A stretch of 64,000 nucleotides of DNA from Arthrobacter sp. AFG20. GTDB lineage: Bacteria; Actinomycetota; Actinomycetes; Actinomycetales; Micrococcaceae. Position numbers and translations under genes: made by a program. Below are positions 63,866 through 64,000 of this stretch, piece after piece. Numbering within the stretch: the stretch's first letter is position 1; each line of letters begins with the position of its first letter. Below the pieces are notes generated by a model. The model searched no databases, was not told the origin of the DNA, and saw only the letters and a program-made list of their open reading frames with translations. The DNA lies in contig NZ_PJMC01000001.1 in NCBI RefSeq assembly GCF_002892795.1, positions 186,001 through 250,000 on the forward strand. Reading direction: 5' to 3'.

Positions 63866-64000
63866 ATGGCATCAACGTATGACGTAGTCATTGTGGGCGG
63901 CGGGATTGCCGGGCTGTCCTTGGCCTCCGCGCTGGCCGGCAAATGCACCGTGGCCCTCGTGGAGGCGGAGCAGCAGCTGGCGTACCACACGTCGTCGCGC
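63866..64000 (+). CDS. FAD-dependent oxidoreductase (partial)
   Basis: The first 45 residues are in the window: MASTYDVVIVGGGIAGLSLA is a classical GxGxxG FAD-binding start, followed by ALVEAEQQLAYHTSSR. This matches the D-amino-acid dehydrogenase/glycine-oxidase-like (DAO) group, where a His-Thr-Ser-x-R stretch contacts the flavin. Coming after tdh-kbl, a role in glycine or amino-acid oxidation is possible but not shown. Confidence 0.75.
   Translation, partial: MASTYDVVIVGGGIAGLSLASALAGKCTVALVEAEQQLAYHTSSR

Overview
The window is high-GC, tightly packed actinobacterial chromosome. Gene content and order (acyl-CoA carboxylase with an epsilon subunit, Maf and BirA; class III cyclase; GatCAB; NAD-dependent ligase; nasC/narK; DUF222-HNH gene) and many start codons placed six bases after a TAnnnT hexamer suggest a soil member of the Micrococcaceae (Arthrobacter/Pseudarthrobacter type). 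This placement is inference; there is no rRNA in the window. No tRNA, rRNA or CRISPR array was seen.

Layout. 1-3.9 kb (minus): nitrate assimilation operon narK-nasC-FAD subunit, running off the left edge, with a GlnR-like operator. 4.2-5.6 kb: an MHS-family transporter. 5.7-8.3 and 17.8-23.7 kb: an acyl-CoA carboxylase neighbourhood (biotin carboxylase/BCCP, maf, epsilon, carboxyltransferase, SDR, birA, PH-domain protein, adenylate cyclase). It is split by 9.5 kb carrying TetR/MMPL, a secreted His-rich protein, an unknown membrane protein, an alpha/beta hydrolase, a dicarboxylate symporter and a DUF885 peptidase-like protein. Both carboxylase halves carry the same two upstream motifs.

23.9-45.8 kb (plus) is the most striking region: one long run of mostly overlapping genes encoding a 2034-residue membrane-anchored beta-propeller/Ig-like/FN3 protein, MoxR ATPase, DUF58 protein, transglutaminase-like membrane protein (catalytic Cys replaced by Asp), RDD-FHA protein, PP2C phosphatase, zinc-ribbon FHA protein, Ser/Thr kinase, FHA-like/winged-helix protein and a 1490-residue FHA-FtsK/EccC-like motor. 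It resembles the Bifidobacterium PFNA (kinase-FN3-AAA-DUF58-TGM) cluster joined to a type VII secretion-like motor, but has no WXG100, EccB/D/E or mycosin partner here. I read it as a phospho-signalling-controlled envelope or secretion machine for the giant surface protein (inference).

45.9-50.7 kb: Pro-rich surface protein, ligA, inositol-phosphatase-like protein, GNAT, RidA. 50.75-52.56 kb: a frameshifted DUF222-HNH gene bracketed by two nearly identical hairpin repeats, a possible mobile element. 52.6-56.7 kb: CitA/CitB-type two-component system divergent from a CitMHS citrate transporter. 57-60.4 kb: gatCAB. 60.5-64 kb: LysR regulator divergent from tdh-kbl (threonine to glycine), then the start of an FAD oxidoreductase cut by the right edge.

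Long intergenic hairpins recur (15.95, 20.75, 50.75, 52.5, 60.39 kb), and a perfect 17-bp-arm palindrome lies in frame inside nasC, suggesting a dispersed palindromic repeat load.
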